Positions 24,943-34,229 are shown, numbered from the stretch's first letter. The stretch is 64,000 nucleotides of DNA from Alphaproteobacteria bacterium (GCA_022820945.1 JAJEEP010000049.1:62001-126000), one strand, 5' to 3'. Numbers and translations: made by a program. The notes: a model not told the origin generated them from the sequence alone.

Positions 24943-27899
24943 CCCTCATGCTCTGCCGTTTCGAGGCCCGCCCATAGCGTCACCAGCGCCTCGCGCGATT
25001 CGTCGAACAATCGGTCCAGCTCCTCGGAAATTCCCACCGCCTCCGGCGTGCGGGCGCGCGCTTCGAGGACACCGCATCGATCCGCGAGACGGCGCAGCCC
25101 GAGGCTGCCGGCGGCACCCCTCAACGCGTGGGCAAGGTCGGCCGCCTGCTCGGTGCGCCCTTCGGCCAGGGCCTGCCTGATGCCGTCGATCTGAGCCGGC
25201 GCCGTCTCGATAAAGGTATCGACCATCAGGCCGCCGCGCTCCGCCCCCAGCACCGCACGGTCCTGCGCGAGAACGGCGGGATCGATGATCGACTCCCCTT
25301 CGTCATCGGCACGGCCGCCATCCATGACAGCGCGTGCGCCAGGCGAGCGGCCGAGAACGCTGGCAATCGTCTGCGCCAGCCCATCGGGTGCGATGGGCTT
25401 GCCGATGAAGGCATCCATCCCTGACTGCAGGTGCTGGGCAACCTCGTTGTCGAACACGTGCGCCGACATGGCGATGACGGGCAGCGAACGGATCTCCGGC
25501 TCGGGGTGGGCGCGAATGCGCTGCGTCGCCTCGATGCCGTCGATGCCGGGCAGGCTGATGTCCATGAGCACTAGATCGAACTCTTGCTCCTCCAGGAGTT
25601 CGAGCCCCTCTTCGGCGGTGGGCGCGACCAGTGGCTTGTGACCCATCCTGGCGACGAAGGCCTCGACCACCATGGCATTCACCACGTTGTCCTCGACGAT
25701 GAGGACCTCCAGCGCCCGCTCCGTCCCCGGTATCCCGTGTGGCATCGCCTCGACCGGCGGCTGGGCGGCGGCTTCGCCCTGCGGCAACGGCAGCGTGACG
25801 GAGAAGCAGCTGCCGTCTCCCACCTCCGTCTCTACCGCGATGTCGCCCCCCATCGCCGTGACCAGCCGCCTGGAAATGGCGAGGCCGAGCCCGGTGCCGG
25901 TCTGCTGTCCGTGCCGGCGGGACGCGGCCGCCTGATAGAAGGGCTCGAAGAGATGGGCAAGGTCGGCCTCGGCGATGCCGGGGCCGGTGTCCCGCACGGC
26001 GAGCCGGATCGCATCGGGCTCCACGCCGTTCGAGACCTCGAGGGTGACGGCGCCGCGGTCCGTGAACTTGATGCCGTTGCCGAGCAGGTTAAGCAGCACC
26101 TGGCTCAGCTTCTGGCGATCGCCGGTCACCGCCGTCGGCACGCCCTCCGCAATTGCCAGGTCGAGGGCGAGGTCCTTCTCCCTGGCGCGGCCCTGCATGA
26201 GCACCACAATGTCCTCGACCAGCTCGTGCAGGTCGAAGACGGCGCTCTCGACCTCGATCTCGCCCGATTCCACCCGCGAGTAGTCGAGGATGTCGTTGAG
26301 AATTCCCAGCAGGATTTCGCTCGACGAGCGCATGACCCTGACTTGTTGCCGCTGTCTCTCGTTCAGCGGACCGTCGGCCATGAGCCGCAGCATGCCGAGA
26401 ACCCCGTTCATCGGGGTGCGGATCTCATGGCTCATGGTGGCGAGGAACTCCGACTTGGCGCGGCTCGCCTGCTCGGCGCGGGCGCGGGCACGATCGTGGT
26501 TCCGCACCTCCTCGACGAGCCGGGCATTGGCCTCGGTCAACTGCGCGGTGCGCTCCGCGACCAGCCGCTCCAGCTCCTCCTTGTGCCGCTCCAGCTCCTC
26601 CTTGTGCTGCCTGAGCTCGGCGTTGGTGCGCTCACGCTCCTCCTCGAGCTCCTGCTTGACGATGGCCTGGTCGCGAAAGACCCGCACCGTATCGGCCATG
26701 TCGGCGAGCTCGTCACGCCCGCCCGTCGGCACCGCCACATCGAGCCGCCCGGCCGCGAGGTTCTGCATGACCCGGTGCAGCGACGTGAGCCGGTGGACGA
26801 TGTTGCGATGCACGTAGAGCCAGGCGATGGCGCCCGCGATGGCGATGAACAACACGATCTGGAGCAGGACGGTGAGCCCACCGAACTCGACGGCGCTGTC
26901 CGCCGCCTCGGATGCGTCGGCGGCGATCTGCTGGGAGCGGGAGACGACCGCCGCGACGCCCTCGTTCATCCGGTCGGTCAAGGCGCGGTTGTCGTCCGCC
27001 AGGACCGCGAGCGCCGCATCGAGGTGCAGCACCCTGCGGCGCTGGTTGAACAAGCCGAGCGTGCCGGGTGGTCCGTCGGAGGCAAGCGCGGCGACGAGCG
27101 TCTCCCCTTGCTCGCTGCGGATCGGGTCGTCGATCAGCGCCACCCGGCGCTCGAGGATACGGAGATTGCTGCTGTAGCGCTCCTCGATCCATTCGATCTC
27201 GCCTGTATCCCGCGCGCGGCCGAGCTGGTTCAGCAGCAGCCCCTGCTCGGAGGCACGCATCCGGAGCTCGAACATCCGCTCCAGCAGGAAGAGATCGGCT
27301 TCGACCAGCCGGTCGAAGGCGTCCAGCATGGCCGCCAGGCGCGACGTATCTTCGGCCAGCTCGTAGAGGTTGGAAATGACGACGGTCGCACCCGATGCCG
27401 CGTTGGACGTGAGGGTTTCGGAGAGCGCTGAGAGTTCGCCGGCCACGTCCAGCGTGCGCGCGACCGAGGCGGCCAGCGCAGCATTCATCCCGATTCGCGC
27501 GGCGACGAGCTCGTCCTGCCGGTCCAGGTTGGCCGCGAGCGCCGAGACCACGCCCCGAAGTTCGTTCACTTCCTGTTCGGGGAAGCCGTAGCCTTCCAGC
27601 GCATCGAGGCGGGCGGAGAGCAGATCGGTCGTGGACTGCAGGACCCTGGCCTGGGCCTGCCGCTCCGCCTGTGTCTCGGCGGTGGCGAGCAGGGCGCCGT
27701 GCGCGGCGATCTGGGTGGAGGTCTCGGCGATGATCCGCCCCTCGGCGATCGCCGGTAAGGCCTCGTCCACGATCGTGGTCTGCGCGGTGTCCACGTTGCG
27801 CAGGACGACCCAGCCGATGATCCCGGCTGCAATCGAGAGGGCCGCCACACCCGCAAACGCAGCGAACAGGCGGCTCGCGATGCCGAAGCGGCCGAACAT
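24912..27899 (-). CDS. torS: Hybrid sensor histidine kinase TorS
   Basis: 995 residues. Order: first membrane helix (about 10-32), a long periplasmic helical sensor domain (about 33-325), second helix (about 330-352), HAMP and coiled coil (TELRQHKEELERHKEELERLVAERTAQL-like region), HisKA with His491 in ATMSHEIRTPMNG, HATPase (LLNLLGNGIKFTD, DTGPGI, GTGLGLAIS), receiver domain with Asp780 in LVLMDISLPG, and a C-terminal HPt domain with His924 in LAHALRGAAGSL. This is the unorthodox phosphorelay layout of TorS, which senses TMAO through TorT. Divergent from torT, convergent with torR. Confidence 0.88.
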   Translation of the reverse strand: MFGRFGIASRLFAAFAGVAALSIAAGIIGWVVLRNVDTAQTTIVDEALPAIAEGRIIAETSTQIAAHGALLATAETQAERQAQARVLQSTTDLLSARLDALEGYGFPEQEVNELRGVVSALAANLDRQDELVAARIGMNAALAASVARTLDVAGELSALSETLTSNAASGATVVISNLYELAEDTSRLAAMLDAFDRLVEADLFLLERMFELRMRASEQGLLLNQLGRARDTGEIEWIEERYSSNLRILERRVALIDDPIRSEQGETLVAALASDGPPGTLGLFNQRRRVLHLDAALAVLADDNRALTDRMNEGVAAVVSRSQQIAADASEAADSAVEFGGLTVLLQIVLFIAIAGAIAWLYVHRNIVHRLTSLHRVMQNLAAGRLDVAVPTGGRDELADMADTVRVFRDQAIVKQELEEERERTNAELRQHKEELERHKEELERLVAERTAQLTEANARLVEEVRNHDRARARAEQASRAKSEFLATMSHEIRTPMNGVLGMLRLMADGPLNERQRQQVRVMRSSSEILLGILNDILDYSRVESGEIEVESAVFDLHELVEDIVVLMQGRAREKDLALDLAIAEGVPTAVTGDRQKLSQVLLNLLGNGIKFTDRGAVTLEVSNGVEPDAIRLAVRDTGPGIAEADLAHLFEPFYQAAASRRHGQQTGTGLGLAISRRLVTAMGGDIAVETEVGDGSCFSVTLPLPQGEAAAQPPVEAMPHGIPGTERALEVLIVEDNVVNAMVVEAFVARMGHKPLVAPTAEEGLELLEEQEFDLVLMDISLPGIDGIEATQRIRAHPEPEIRSLPVIAMSAHVFDNEVAQHLQSGMDAFIGKPIAPDGLAQTIASVLGRSPGARAVMDGGRADDEGESIIDPAVLAQDRAVLGAERGGLMVDTFIETAPAQIDGIRQALAEGRTEQAADLAHALRGAAGSLGLRRLADRCGVLEARARTPEAVGISEELDRLFDESREALVTLWAGLETAEHEGQVVTAGVNT

Positions 27900-27945
27900 C
27901 GCGAAATTAGAACACCGGTTGGAATTGAAAGGCAACGGCCGCATC

Positions 27946-29055
27946 ATGCCGGCCATGAGACTGCCGCGCTTACCGAGCCCGATCCTCGGCTTCCTCGCGG
28001 GCCTGTTGCTGGCCGCGGGCCCGACGCTCGGCGCGGAGCAGGACGCGGCACCGGCTTCCACATCGCCCTCGACATGGGCGCTCGAAATCTGGACGCCGCC
28101 TTTCGATTTCCGCAGCCCGACGACGACCGTCACCTATGAGCCCCTCCCGCAGGCTACACGGAAGTGGCGCATCTGCGCCTCATACCCCCATCTCAAGGAT
28201 TCCTACTGGCTGAGCGTCAACTACGGCATGGTCCAGGAGGCGAAGCGGCTCGGCGTCGCGCTCCGCGTGGTCGAGGCGGGAGGCTATCCCAACCTCGCAC
28301 GCCAGATTGCCCAGATCACCGAATGCGCCCGGGACGCGGACATCCTGGCGCTGGGCGCGGTGAGCTTCGACGGCCTGACGGAAGCAGTGCTCGCGATCAG
28401 CGAGGAGATTCCGGTGCTCGCCGTGGTCAACGACATCGCCGACCCCGGTATAAGCGCCAAGGCCGCCGTCTCCTGGGTCACGATGGGGGAGGTTACCGGC
28501 GCCTACCTCGCCAGTCTCCACCCGGCGGGCACGCCCCCAGTCAAGGTGGCGTGGTTCCCCGGCCCGCGGGAATCGCAGTGGGCCTACTTCGTCGAGGAGG
28601 GCTTCACCGAAGCGCTCGCGGGCAGCGCCGTCGATATCGTCGTGAAGAAGTGGGGCGACACCGGACGCGAAATCCAGCTGATCCTGGTCGAGGAGGCGTT
28701 GGAGGAGCGCCCTGACGTCGACTACATCGTGGGCAGTGCGGTCACCGCCGGCGCTGCTGTGAGCCTGCTCCGGGCGCGCGGCCTCACCGGGCAGATCCGG
28801 GTCCTGGCGGACTACTTCACCCACGCGGTCTATCGCGGCATCAAGCGCGACAAGATTCTTGCCGCACCCACCGACTTCCCCGCCCTGCAGGGCCGCATGG
28901 GCATCGAGATGGCCGTGCGGCTGCTGGAGGGCAAGCTGGAGCACCCGCACGCCGGGCCGCTGATCCACATCGTAGAGCAGGCCAATCTCGACTCCTTCAA
29001 CACGCGCCTTTCGCTCGCGCCCGCCGACTTCTCCCCAACTTTCGTGGTCGAATAG
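27946..29055 (+). CDS. torT: Periplasmic TMAO-binding sensor component TorT
   Basis: 369 residues. A signal peptide (MRLPRLPSPILGFLAGLLLAAGPTLGAEQ) precedes a two-lobed periplasmic binding fold of the ribose-binding type (WRICASYPHLKDSYWLSVNYGMVQEAKRLG, ADILALGAVSFDGL, WFPGPRESQWAYFVEEGF, YIVGSAVTAGAAVSLLRARG). TorT binds TMAO and presents it to the TorS sensor domain. The gene is divergent from torS, 46 bp between starts. Starts at 27946 or 27955 are both possible. No torCAD, torYZ or dor genes are in the window. Confidence 0.85.
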   Translation: MPAMRLPRLPSPILGFLAGLLLAAGPTLGAEQDAAPASTSPSTWALEIWTPPFDFRSPTTTVTYEPLPQATRKWRICASYPHLKDSYWLSVNYGMVQEAKRLGVALRVVEAGGYPNLARQIAQITECARDADILALGAVSFDGLTEAVLAISEEIPVLAVVNDIADPGISAKAAVSWVTMGEVTGAYLASLHPAGTPPVKVAWFPGPRESQWAYFVEEGFTEALAGSAVDIVVKKWGDTGREIQLILVEEALEERPDVDYIVGSAVTAGAAVSLLRARGLTGQIRVLADYFTHAVYRGIKRDKILAAPTDFPALQGRMGIEMAVRLLEGKLEHPHAGPLIHIVEQANLDSFNTRLSLAPADFSPTFVVE

Positions 29056-29210
29056 GCGCCGCGTCGAGCACGAGAAGGCGTCAGTCTCGGTCCTGCCCCG
29101 GCTTTGCCATACGGCCACTCTTTGGCATGATGCGGCCCAGATTCTGGTGCGTTGGCGGGGATTAGGCCGCAGACGGACGCGCCGGAGCCGCGTTGAGGGG
29201 GCCTGGAACC

Positions 29211-29774
29211 GTGCAAGCATCGTTGGAGAGCTGCCCAGCCCTCGTGCTCAACGCCGACTACCGGCCGCTCAGCTATTTCCCGCTCTCCGTCTGGGGCTGG
29301 CAGGACGCGGTCAAGGCGGCGTTCCTCGACCGGGTGACGATCCTCTCGGAATACGACCGAGCGATCCGCTCCCCGAGCACGGCGATCCGGCTGCCGAGCG
29401 TCGTCGCGCTCAAGCGCTACCGCCCGCTCGTGCGCAGGCCCGCCTTCACGCGGTTCAACGTCTTCCTGCGGGATTCGTTCGCCTGCCAGTATTGCGTGAC
29501 GCCGTTCCCGGTGGAGGACCTCACCTTCGACCACCTGGTGCCGCGTTCGCGGGGTGGGCGCACCACCTGGGACAACGTCGTCACCGCCTGCAGCGCGTGT
29601 AATCTCGCAAAGGCAAACCGGCTGCCGCGCGAATGTGGCATGAGACCGGCACGCAAACCCAAGGCGCCCAGCGCCTACGACCTGCACGAGAGGGGACGAC
29701 GCTTTCCGCCCCGTTACCTGCACGAAAGCTGGGGCGACTACCTCTACTGGGATTCCGAACTGGACCCCGACTGA
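29211..29774 (+). CDS. HNH endonuclease domain protein
   Basis: 187 residues. The N-terminal half (ALVLNADYRPLSYFPLSVWGWQDAVKAAFLDRVTIL) is the common partner of the alphaproteobacterial HNH family; the nuclease core has CQYC and CSAC zinc knuckles around FDHLVPRSRGGRTTWDNVVTAC. It is a widespread, chromosomally conserved gene whose physiological role is unknown; it is not linked here to a phage or restriction system. The GTG at 29211 is preferred since GGGGG lies about 9 bp before it. Confidence 0.85.
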   Translation: MQASLESCPALVLNADYRPLSYFPLSVWGWQDAVKAAFLDRVTILSEYDRAIRSPSTAIRLPSVVALKRYRPLVRRPAFTRFNVFLRDSFACQYCVTPFPVEDLTFDHLVPRSRGGRTTWDNVVTACSACNLAKANRLPRECGMRPARKPKAPSAYDLHERGRRFPPRYLHESWGDYLYWDSELDPD

Positions 29775-29798
29775 CGCCGCCGAATCGGGAGAGCGCGC

Positions 29799-30590
29799 AT
29801 GCTGGTCGAGCAGATCTGGACCGCCAACGCCTATCGCAATTTCAACTACTTGATCGCCTGTCCGGAGACCGGCGAGGCGCTCGCCGTCGATCCGTTGGAC
29901 CACAAGCGCTGCCTCAAGGCGGCCAAGGACAAGGGCTGGCAGATTACCCAGATCCTCAACACCCACGAGCACGGCGATCACACCGGCGGCAACAAGGCGA
30001 TGGTCAAGGCCACCGGTGCCAGCCTCCTCGCCCACGCCAACGCCAGGGGCAAGATACCCGGCATCGACCGCGGGCTCGGCGCGGGCGACGTGATCGAGGT
30101 GGGCGCCTCGGTGGAGCTGGAGGCGCTGGACACCCCCGGCCACACCATGAGCCACGTCTGCCTGCTGTCCCGCACCGACACGCCGGCGCTCTTCTGCGGC
30201 GATACTCTCTTCAACGCCGGCGCCGGCAACTGCCATTCCGGCGGCCATCCCGCCGAGCTCTACGAGACCTTCGCCGGCCAGCTCGCGAAGCTGCCGGACG
30301 AGACCCTGATCTACCCCGGCCACGACTACATCGCGAACAACCTGCAGTTCACCCTGGACCGGGAGCCCGACAACGAGCGGGCGAAATCGCTGCTTACCGA
30401 GGTCGAACCGCAAGACCCCGACGACGCCCTGGTCTCGACGCTCGCGCTGGAAAAGGAGATCAACACCTTCTTCCGCCTTCACAGCCCGAGCGTGATCGCG
30501 CGCCTGCGTGAGGCCTTCCCGGATCTCTCGGACGATCCCGGCCCGCGCGAGGTCTTCCTCAAGCTCCGCGAACTCCGCAACAGCTGGTAG
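29799..30590 (+). CDS. Hydroxyacylglutathione hydrolase-like metallo-beta-lactamase fold enzyme
   Basis: 263 residues. The dinuclear metal motif THEHGDHTGGN, further ligands in TPGHTMSHV and FCGDTLFNAGAGNC, and YPGHDYIANNLQFTL are those of glyoxalase II, which releases D-lactate and glutathione from S-lactoylglutathione. The C-terminal substrate-binding helices (about 190-263) are present and end PREVFLKLRELRNSW, similar to GloB-like proteins. The sequence diverges enough from classical GloB that a related thioesterase role remains possible. Confidence 0.85.
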   Translation: MLVEQIWTANAYRNFNYLIACPETGEALAVDPLDHKRCLKAAKDKGWQITQILNTHEHGDHTGGNKAMVKATGASLLAHANARGKIPGIDRGLGAGDVIEVGASVELEALDTPGHTMSHVCLLSRTDTPALFCGDTLFNAGAGNCHSGGHPAELYETFAGQLAKLPDETLIYPGHDYIANNLQFTLDREPDNERAKSLLTEVEPQDPDDALVSTLALEKEINTFFRLHSPSVIARLREAFPDLSDDPGPREVFLKLRELRNSW

Positions 30591-30612
30591 GAGCGCCCCG
30601 AGGCGGCAACGA

Positions 30613-31026
30613 ATGGATACGACCGGCGCAGCACGCTGGCGTCAACGCATGGACAATTTCGGCACGGCGCTCGCGCGGCTGGACGAAGCCTGCGCGCAAC
30701 CGTCCTACACGAACCTCGAACGGGCGGGGCTGGCGCAGACGTTCGTGTTCTCCTACGAACTCGGCTGGAAGGTCCTGAGGGATCTGCTCCTTCACGAGGG
30801 ATACGATCCGAACAGTCCGCGTGACGTGATCCGCCAGGGCTTCGAGGCGGGGTACCTCGACGAGGACGACTGCGAGACCTTTCTCGATGCCGTCGGCAAG
30901 CGCAACCTGCTGACCCACACGTATCGGGACGAGACGGCCCGCGAGGCGGAAGCATTGATCAAGGAGCGATATCACCCAATGCTGCGCAGGTTGTACCAGG
31001 CGCTGGAAGCAAAGCGCACCGCATGA
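30613..31026 (+). CDS. HEPN-domain toxin of a HEPN/MNT pair
   Basis: 137 residues, HI0074/nucleotidyltransferase substrate-binding family, an all-alpha HEPN fold (TNLERAGLAQTFVFSYELGWKVLRDLLLHEG). The Rx4HxY motif is intact: Arg97, His102 and Tyr104 in KRNLLTHTY. In characterised HEPN/MNT modules the HEPN protein is an RNase toxin and the partner MNT adds AMP to this Tyr to silence it. The downstream MNT gene overlaps by ATGA. Confidence 0.85.
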   Translation: MDTTGAARWRQRMDNFGTALARLDEACAQPSYTNLERAGLAQTFVFSYELGWKVLRDLLLHEGYDPNSPRDVIRQGFEAGYLDEDDCETFLDAVGKRNLLTHTYRDETAREAEALIKERYHPMLRRLYQALEAKRTA

Positions 31027-31373
31027 CCGACGGCCTGAAGGAGCGGCATCGCAAGGCCGTTATCGATATCATTGCAGCGAACGCCAGGGTGGAGCGAGCC
31101 GTGTTGTTCGGCTCTCGCGCCACGGAGACCTTCCGCCCGGCCTCGGACGTGGACCTCGCGCTGTTCGGCGACAGCCTGTCCATGAGCGATCAGGTGAACC
31201 TCACCGCCGCCATCGACGAGCTGACGATCCCGCAGCGCGTCCATCTGCTGCTATACGGAATGATCGACAGCACCGCCCTCCGCAATCAAATCGAGACGCA
31301 AGGCGTGGAGTGGTACAGGCGGCCAGACACGGGCGCAGGGGATCGGGCCGACCGCGACGCTGGAGCGAGCTGA
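31023..31373 (+). CDS. MNT-domain nucleotidyltransferase antitoxin
   Basis: 116 residues. The minimal nucleotidyltransferase motif GSX10DXD is perfect (Gly30-Ser31 to Asp42 and Asp44, in LFGSRATETFRPASDVDLALFG). Together with the HEPN gene, which it overlaps by 4 bp, it forms a two-gene toxin-antitoxin operon in which the MNT protein AMPylates the HEPN partner. The C-terminal 15 residues (DTGAGDRADRDAGAS) look like read-through of unconstrained sequence. Confidence 0.85.
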   Translation: MTDGLKERHRKAVIDIIAANARVERAVLFGSRATETFRPASDVDLALFGDSLSMSDQVNLTAAIDELTIPQRVHLLLYGMIDSTALRNQIETQGVEWYRRPDTGAGDRADRDAGAS

Positions 31374-31395
31374 TCCCGCCGACGCGCGCCCCACA

Positions 31396-32385
31396 TCAAG
31401 CGAACAGCGCCTGGGCCATGAACTTCTTCGCGTCGATGTTGGTGCCGCAGACGATGACCGCCGTGCGCTGGCCCCGCAGTCGCCCGGCCAGCGGGCCGAG
31501 CAGCGCCGCCGTCGCTGCCGCCCCCGCCGGCTCCACGGCGAGCTTCATCTCGGCGAACAGGAGCCCCATGGTGTGGCGCATGGCTTCGTCGTCGACCCTC
31601 ACCAGCTCGTCCACATAGCGCCGGCAGAGCCCGAACGAATAGGGCTGGGCGTAGGGTGCGCCGAGGCTGTCGGCGATGGTGGTCACCCGATCGATGGCCT
31701 GTGGGGAGCCCGCCGCAAAGCTCCGGAGCATGGTGTCGGCCCCTTCGGGCTCCACGCCGAAGACCTTGCAACCGGGCTGCACGGTCTTGATCGCGCAGGA
31801 GACGCCGGCGCAGAGGCCGCCGCCGCCGATGGGGACGATCACCGCATCCAGCGCCGGCACCTGGCGCGCGAGCTCCAGGCCCACCGTCGCGGTGCCGAGC
31901 GCTACGGTGCGCCCCTCGAAGGGATGGATGAAAGTGCGCCCCTCGTCGGCCTCGATGGCGCGCACGGTTTCGAACGCCGCGTGCACGTCCGGGACCTGCA
32001 CCAGGTCGGCACCGTAGCGGCGCGCCTGAGCCACGCGGAAGGGATCGGCGCCCTCCATCATCACCACCTTGGCCGACGTGCCGACGCGATCGGCGGCGAA
32101 AGCCACCGCGATGGCGTGGTTGCCGGCGCTGACCGCGGTGACACCGCGCTTCCGCCCCGCCTCGTCGAGAGCCAGCGCGTTGAGCAGCGCGCCCCGCGCC
32201 TTGAAGGTGCCGGTGCGCTGGAACAGCTCGAGCTTGAGGAAGACCGTACTCTCGGGCCCGAGCGCGTCGGAGACCGCCGACGCTTGCCACCGGTGGACGG
32301 GCGTCTCGACGACGAGATCGCCGAGGGTCGCCCGCGCCGCCTCGATCGCCGCGAGGTCCGGCGGGGCCGCGCCCTCCGTCGCCAC
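31396..32385 (-). CDS. PLP-dependent threonine/serine dehydratase-like enzyme
   Basis: 329 residues, fold-type II PLP enzyme. The Schiff-base Lys62 lies in TGTFKARGA; the phosphate-binding glycine loop is IGGGGLCAG; AGNHAIAVAF is the Asn loop. There is no C-terminal ACT domain, so it is a catabolic or non-allosteric type. Relatives include threonine dehydratase, serine racemase and the ectoine-utilisation dehydratase EutB; substrate not assigned. It is the last gene of the minus-strand run with enoyl-CoA hydratase and acyl-CoA dehydrogenases (5 bp gap), which suggests feeding into a 2-oxo acid/acyl-CoA route. Confidence 0.85.
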   Translation of the reverse strand: MATEGAAPPDLAAIEAARATLGDLVVETPVHRWQASAVSDALGPESTVFLKLELFQRTGTFKARGALLNALALDEAGRKRGVTAVSAGNHAIAVAFAADRVGTSAKVVMMEGADPFRVAQARRYGADLVQVPDVHAAFETVRAIEADEGRTFIHPFEGRTVALGTATVGLELARQVPALDAVIVPIGGGGLCAGVSCAIKTVQPGCKVFGVEPEGADTMLRSFAAGSPQAIDRVTTIADSLGAPYAQPYSFGLCRRYVDELVRVDDEAMRHTMGLLFAEMKLAVEPAGAAATAALLGPLAGRLRGQRTAVIVCGTNIDAKKFMAQALFA

Positions 32386-32390
32386 CGGCC

Positions 32391-33182
32391 CTATCGCCCC
32401 TGGAAGCGCGGCGCGCGCTTCTGGACGAAGGCCTGCACCGCCTCGCGGTGATCGTCGGTGGAGCCGAGCACGCCGTAGGTGGCAGAGGCCCGATCGAGCC
32501 CGGCGCGCAGGTCGCCGCCAATGCCGTCGCGCACCAGCCGCTTGATGGCACGGATGGCGAGCGTCGGGCCGTCAGCCAGGCGCTGCGCGAGTTCCATGGT
32601 CTGCGGCATCAGCGCGTCGTCGGGGCAGACCCGGTTGACCAGGCCGATGCGCTCGGCCTCCGCCGCGTCGATGGCATCGCCCGTCCACAGCAGCTCCAGC
32701 GCCTTCGCCGATCCCACCAGCCGGGGCAGCCAGTGCGCCCCGCCAGCGCCTGGCGCGAGCCCGACCTTGACGTAGGTCTCCGCGAACCTGGCCGAGGCCG
32801 CCGCGAAGCGCAGGTCCATCGCCAGCGCGAGGTCAAGGCCCGCACCGATGGCCGCCCCGTTGATCGCCGCGATCACCGGCTTGTCCATGTCGGCGAGGGT
32901 GAGCGGGATGCGATGCACGTGCTCGCCGATCGTCGCCCGCTGCTCGGCCGGCGCCTGCTCCAGCCCCTCCCCCATCAGCTCCTTGATGTCGCCGCCGCTG
33001 CAGAAGGCCTTGCCCGCCCCGGTCACCACCACCACGTGCACGTCCTCGCGGTCCCGGCAGTCGGCGAGGGCGGCGGCCCATGCGTCGATCATGGAGCGGG
33101 TGAAGGCGTTGCGCCGCTCGGGCCGGTTGAGCGTGATCGTCGCGATGCGCTCCGCGACCTCCAGCCGGATTTCGTCGCTCAT
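32391..33182 (-). CDS. Enoyl-CoA hydratase/isomerase family protein
   Basis: 263 residues, crotonase fold. The oxyanion-hole segments GKAFCSGGDIKEL and GAAIGAGLDLALAMDLRFAA are in place. At the usual two catalytic glutamates the sequence reads AETYVKVGLAPGAGGAHWLPRLVG, keeping only the first region's Glu clearly; the second is replaced in APGAGG. It probably hydrates or isomerises an enoyl-CoA produced by the two acyl-CoA dehydrogenase subunits upstream. The start overlaps the preceding gene by ATGA (33179-33182). Confidence 0.85.
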   Translation of the reverse strand: MSDEIRLEVAERIATITLNRPERRNAFTRSMIDAWAAALADCRDREDVHVVVVTGAGKAFCSGGDIKELMGEGLEQAPAEQRATIGEHVHRIPLTLADMDKPVIAAINGAAIGAGLDLALAMDLRFAAASARFAETYVKVGLAPGAGGAHWLPRLVGSAKALELLWTGDAIDAAEAERIGLVNRVCPDDALMPQTMELAQRLADGPTLAIRAIKRLVRDGIGGDLRAGLDRASATYGVLGSTDDHREAVQAFVQKRAPRFQGR

Positions 33183-34222
33183 GCAGCGTCTCCTTCGTTC
33201 GCTATCGCGCTCGCCGCAGCGACCATCGTGGGCCAGAGCGCCGCGCCGCCGCCCCGCGCGGCCTCGGCGCCCAGCACCTGCCACCAGTAAGCCTCGTTGC
33301 CGCACTCGTCGCGCCAGGCCCAGAGCCGCTTGGTCCAGTGGTGCAGGTCGTGCTCGGCCGTGTAGCCGATGGCGCCGTGCACCTGGTGGGCGAGGCGTGC
33401 GACCGTGCCGGCCGCCTGGCTTGCCCGCGCCTTGGCCACAGCGAAGCCGAAGGTGTTGGGCGCCTGCGCCGCCGCATCGACCGCTGCCCCACTCGCCGCC
33501 GCCTCGCCGGCAATTTCTGCCAGGTAGTGCTGAATCGCCTGGAAGCGCTTGAGCGGCCGGCCGAACTGCACGCGATCGCCCGCATAACCGACGGTCATGT
33601 CGAGCACCTGCTCCATCGCGCCCCGCAACTGGGCGGCGCGGGCGAGCGCCATGAGGGCGAAGCCGTCCACCTCCGGCGGCAGGGCGACCAGGCGGGCCGG
33701 TGGGCCGGAGACGGCGACGTTGTCGCGCGGCTCGCCGGCCAGATTCGCACCCTCGATCACGTCGGCCGGCTCGAAGAAGGCCAATCCCTGGCCGGGTGCC
33801 CCCACCGCAAGCACGGTGGCGATCCGTGCCCACGGCACACGCGGCAGAGTGGCCGCGTCGATATCCTCCCGCACCGCCGGCTGCATGGCCAGCGCGCCGG
33901 TCGGCGGCGCATAGAGGGTGAGCGGGCCGTCCGGCGCCTCGGCACCGGCGCAGTGGCACAGCAGGGTTCCGATCATTGTCTCCGCGACCGGGATCGGCGC
34001 GGCATGGCGACCCGCCGCGCGCAGCACGGCAAGCCCCGCCGCGAGCCCGGCACCCCCCGCCTCTTCCGGCAATGCCGCCTGCGCGAGCCCGGTCTCGGCG
34101 AAGATCTGCCAGAGTCGTTCAGGCCAGGCGCCCTCCGCGAGCGCCTCGCGCGCAGCCTCGCTCTCCGCCGAAAACAGGTCGTTGGCAGTCTGCTCGACCA
34201 GGCGCGCAACCTCGTCGCTCAT
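33179..34222 (-). CDS. Acyl-CoA dehydrogenase, short subunit
   Basis: 347 residues, shorter than a standard acyl-CoA dehydrogenase. The N-terminal helical domain (LPEEAGGAGLAAGLAVLRAAGRHAAPIPVAETMIG) is clear, the central beta domain is reduced, and the C-terminal helices hold FGRPLKRFQAIQHYLAEIAGE and HQVHGAIGYTAEHDLHHWTKRL. The GYTAEHDLH motif is typical of the partner subunit in heteromeric alpha2beta2 dehydrogenases such as those of steroid side-chain breakdown. Adjacent long subunit gene is 7 bp upstream. Confidence 0.88.
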   Translation of the reverse strand: MSDEVARLVEQTANDLFSAESEAAREALAEGAWPERLWQIFAETGLAQAALPEEAGGAGLAAGLAVLRAAGRHAAPIPVAETMIGTLLCHCAGAEAPDGPLTLYAPPTGALAMQPAVREDIDAATLPRVPWARIATVLAVGAPGQGLAFFEPADVIEGANLAGEPRDNVAVSGPPARLVALPPEVDGFALMALARAAQLRGAMEQVLDMTVGYAGDRVQFGRPLKRFQAIQHYLAEIAGEAAASGAAVDAAAQAPNTFGFAVAKARASQAAGTVARLAHQVHGAIGYTAEHDLHHWTKRLWAWRDECGNEAYWWQVLGAEAARGGGAALWPTMVAAASAIANEGDAA

Positions 34223-34229
34223 CGCCCCC

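Noticed and set aside
29120-29165. GGGATTAGGC word resembling part of repeat copy B
   Set aside because: Only about 10 bp shared and the second end word is absent; compatible with chance.
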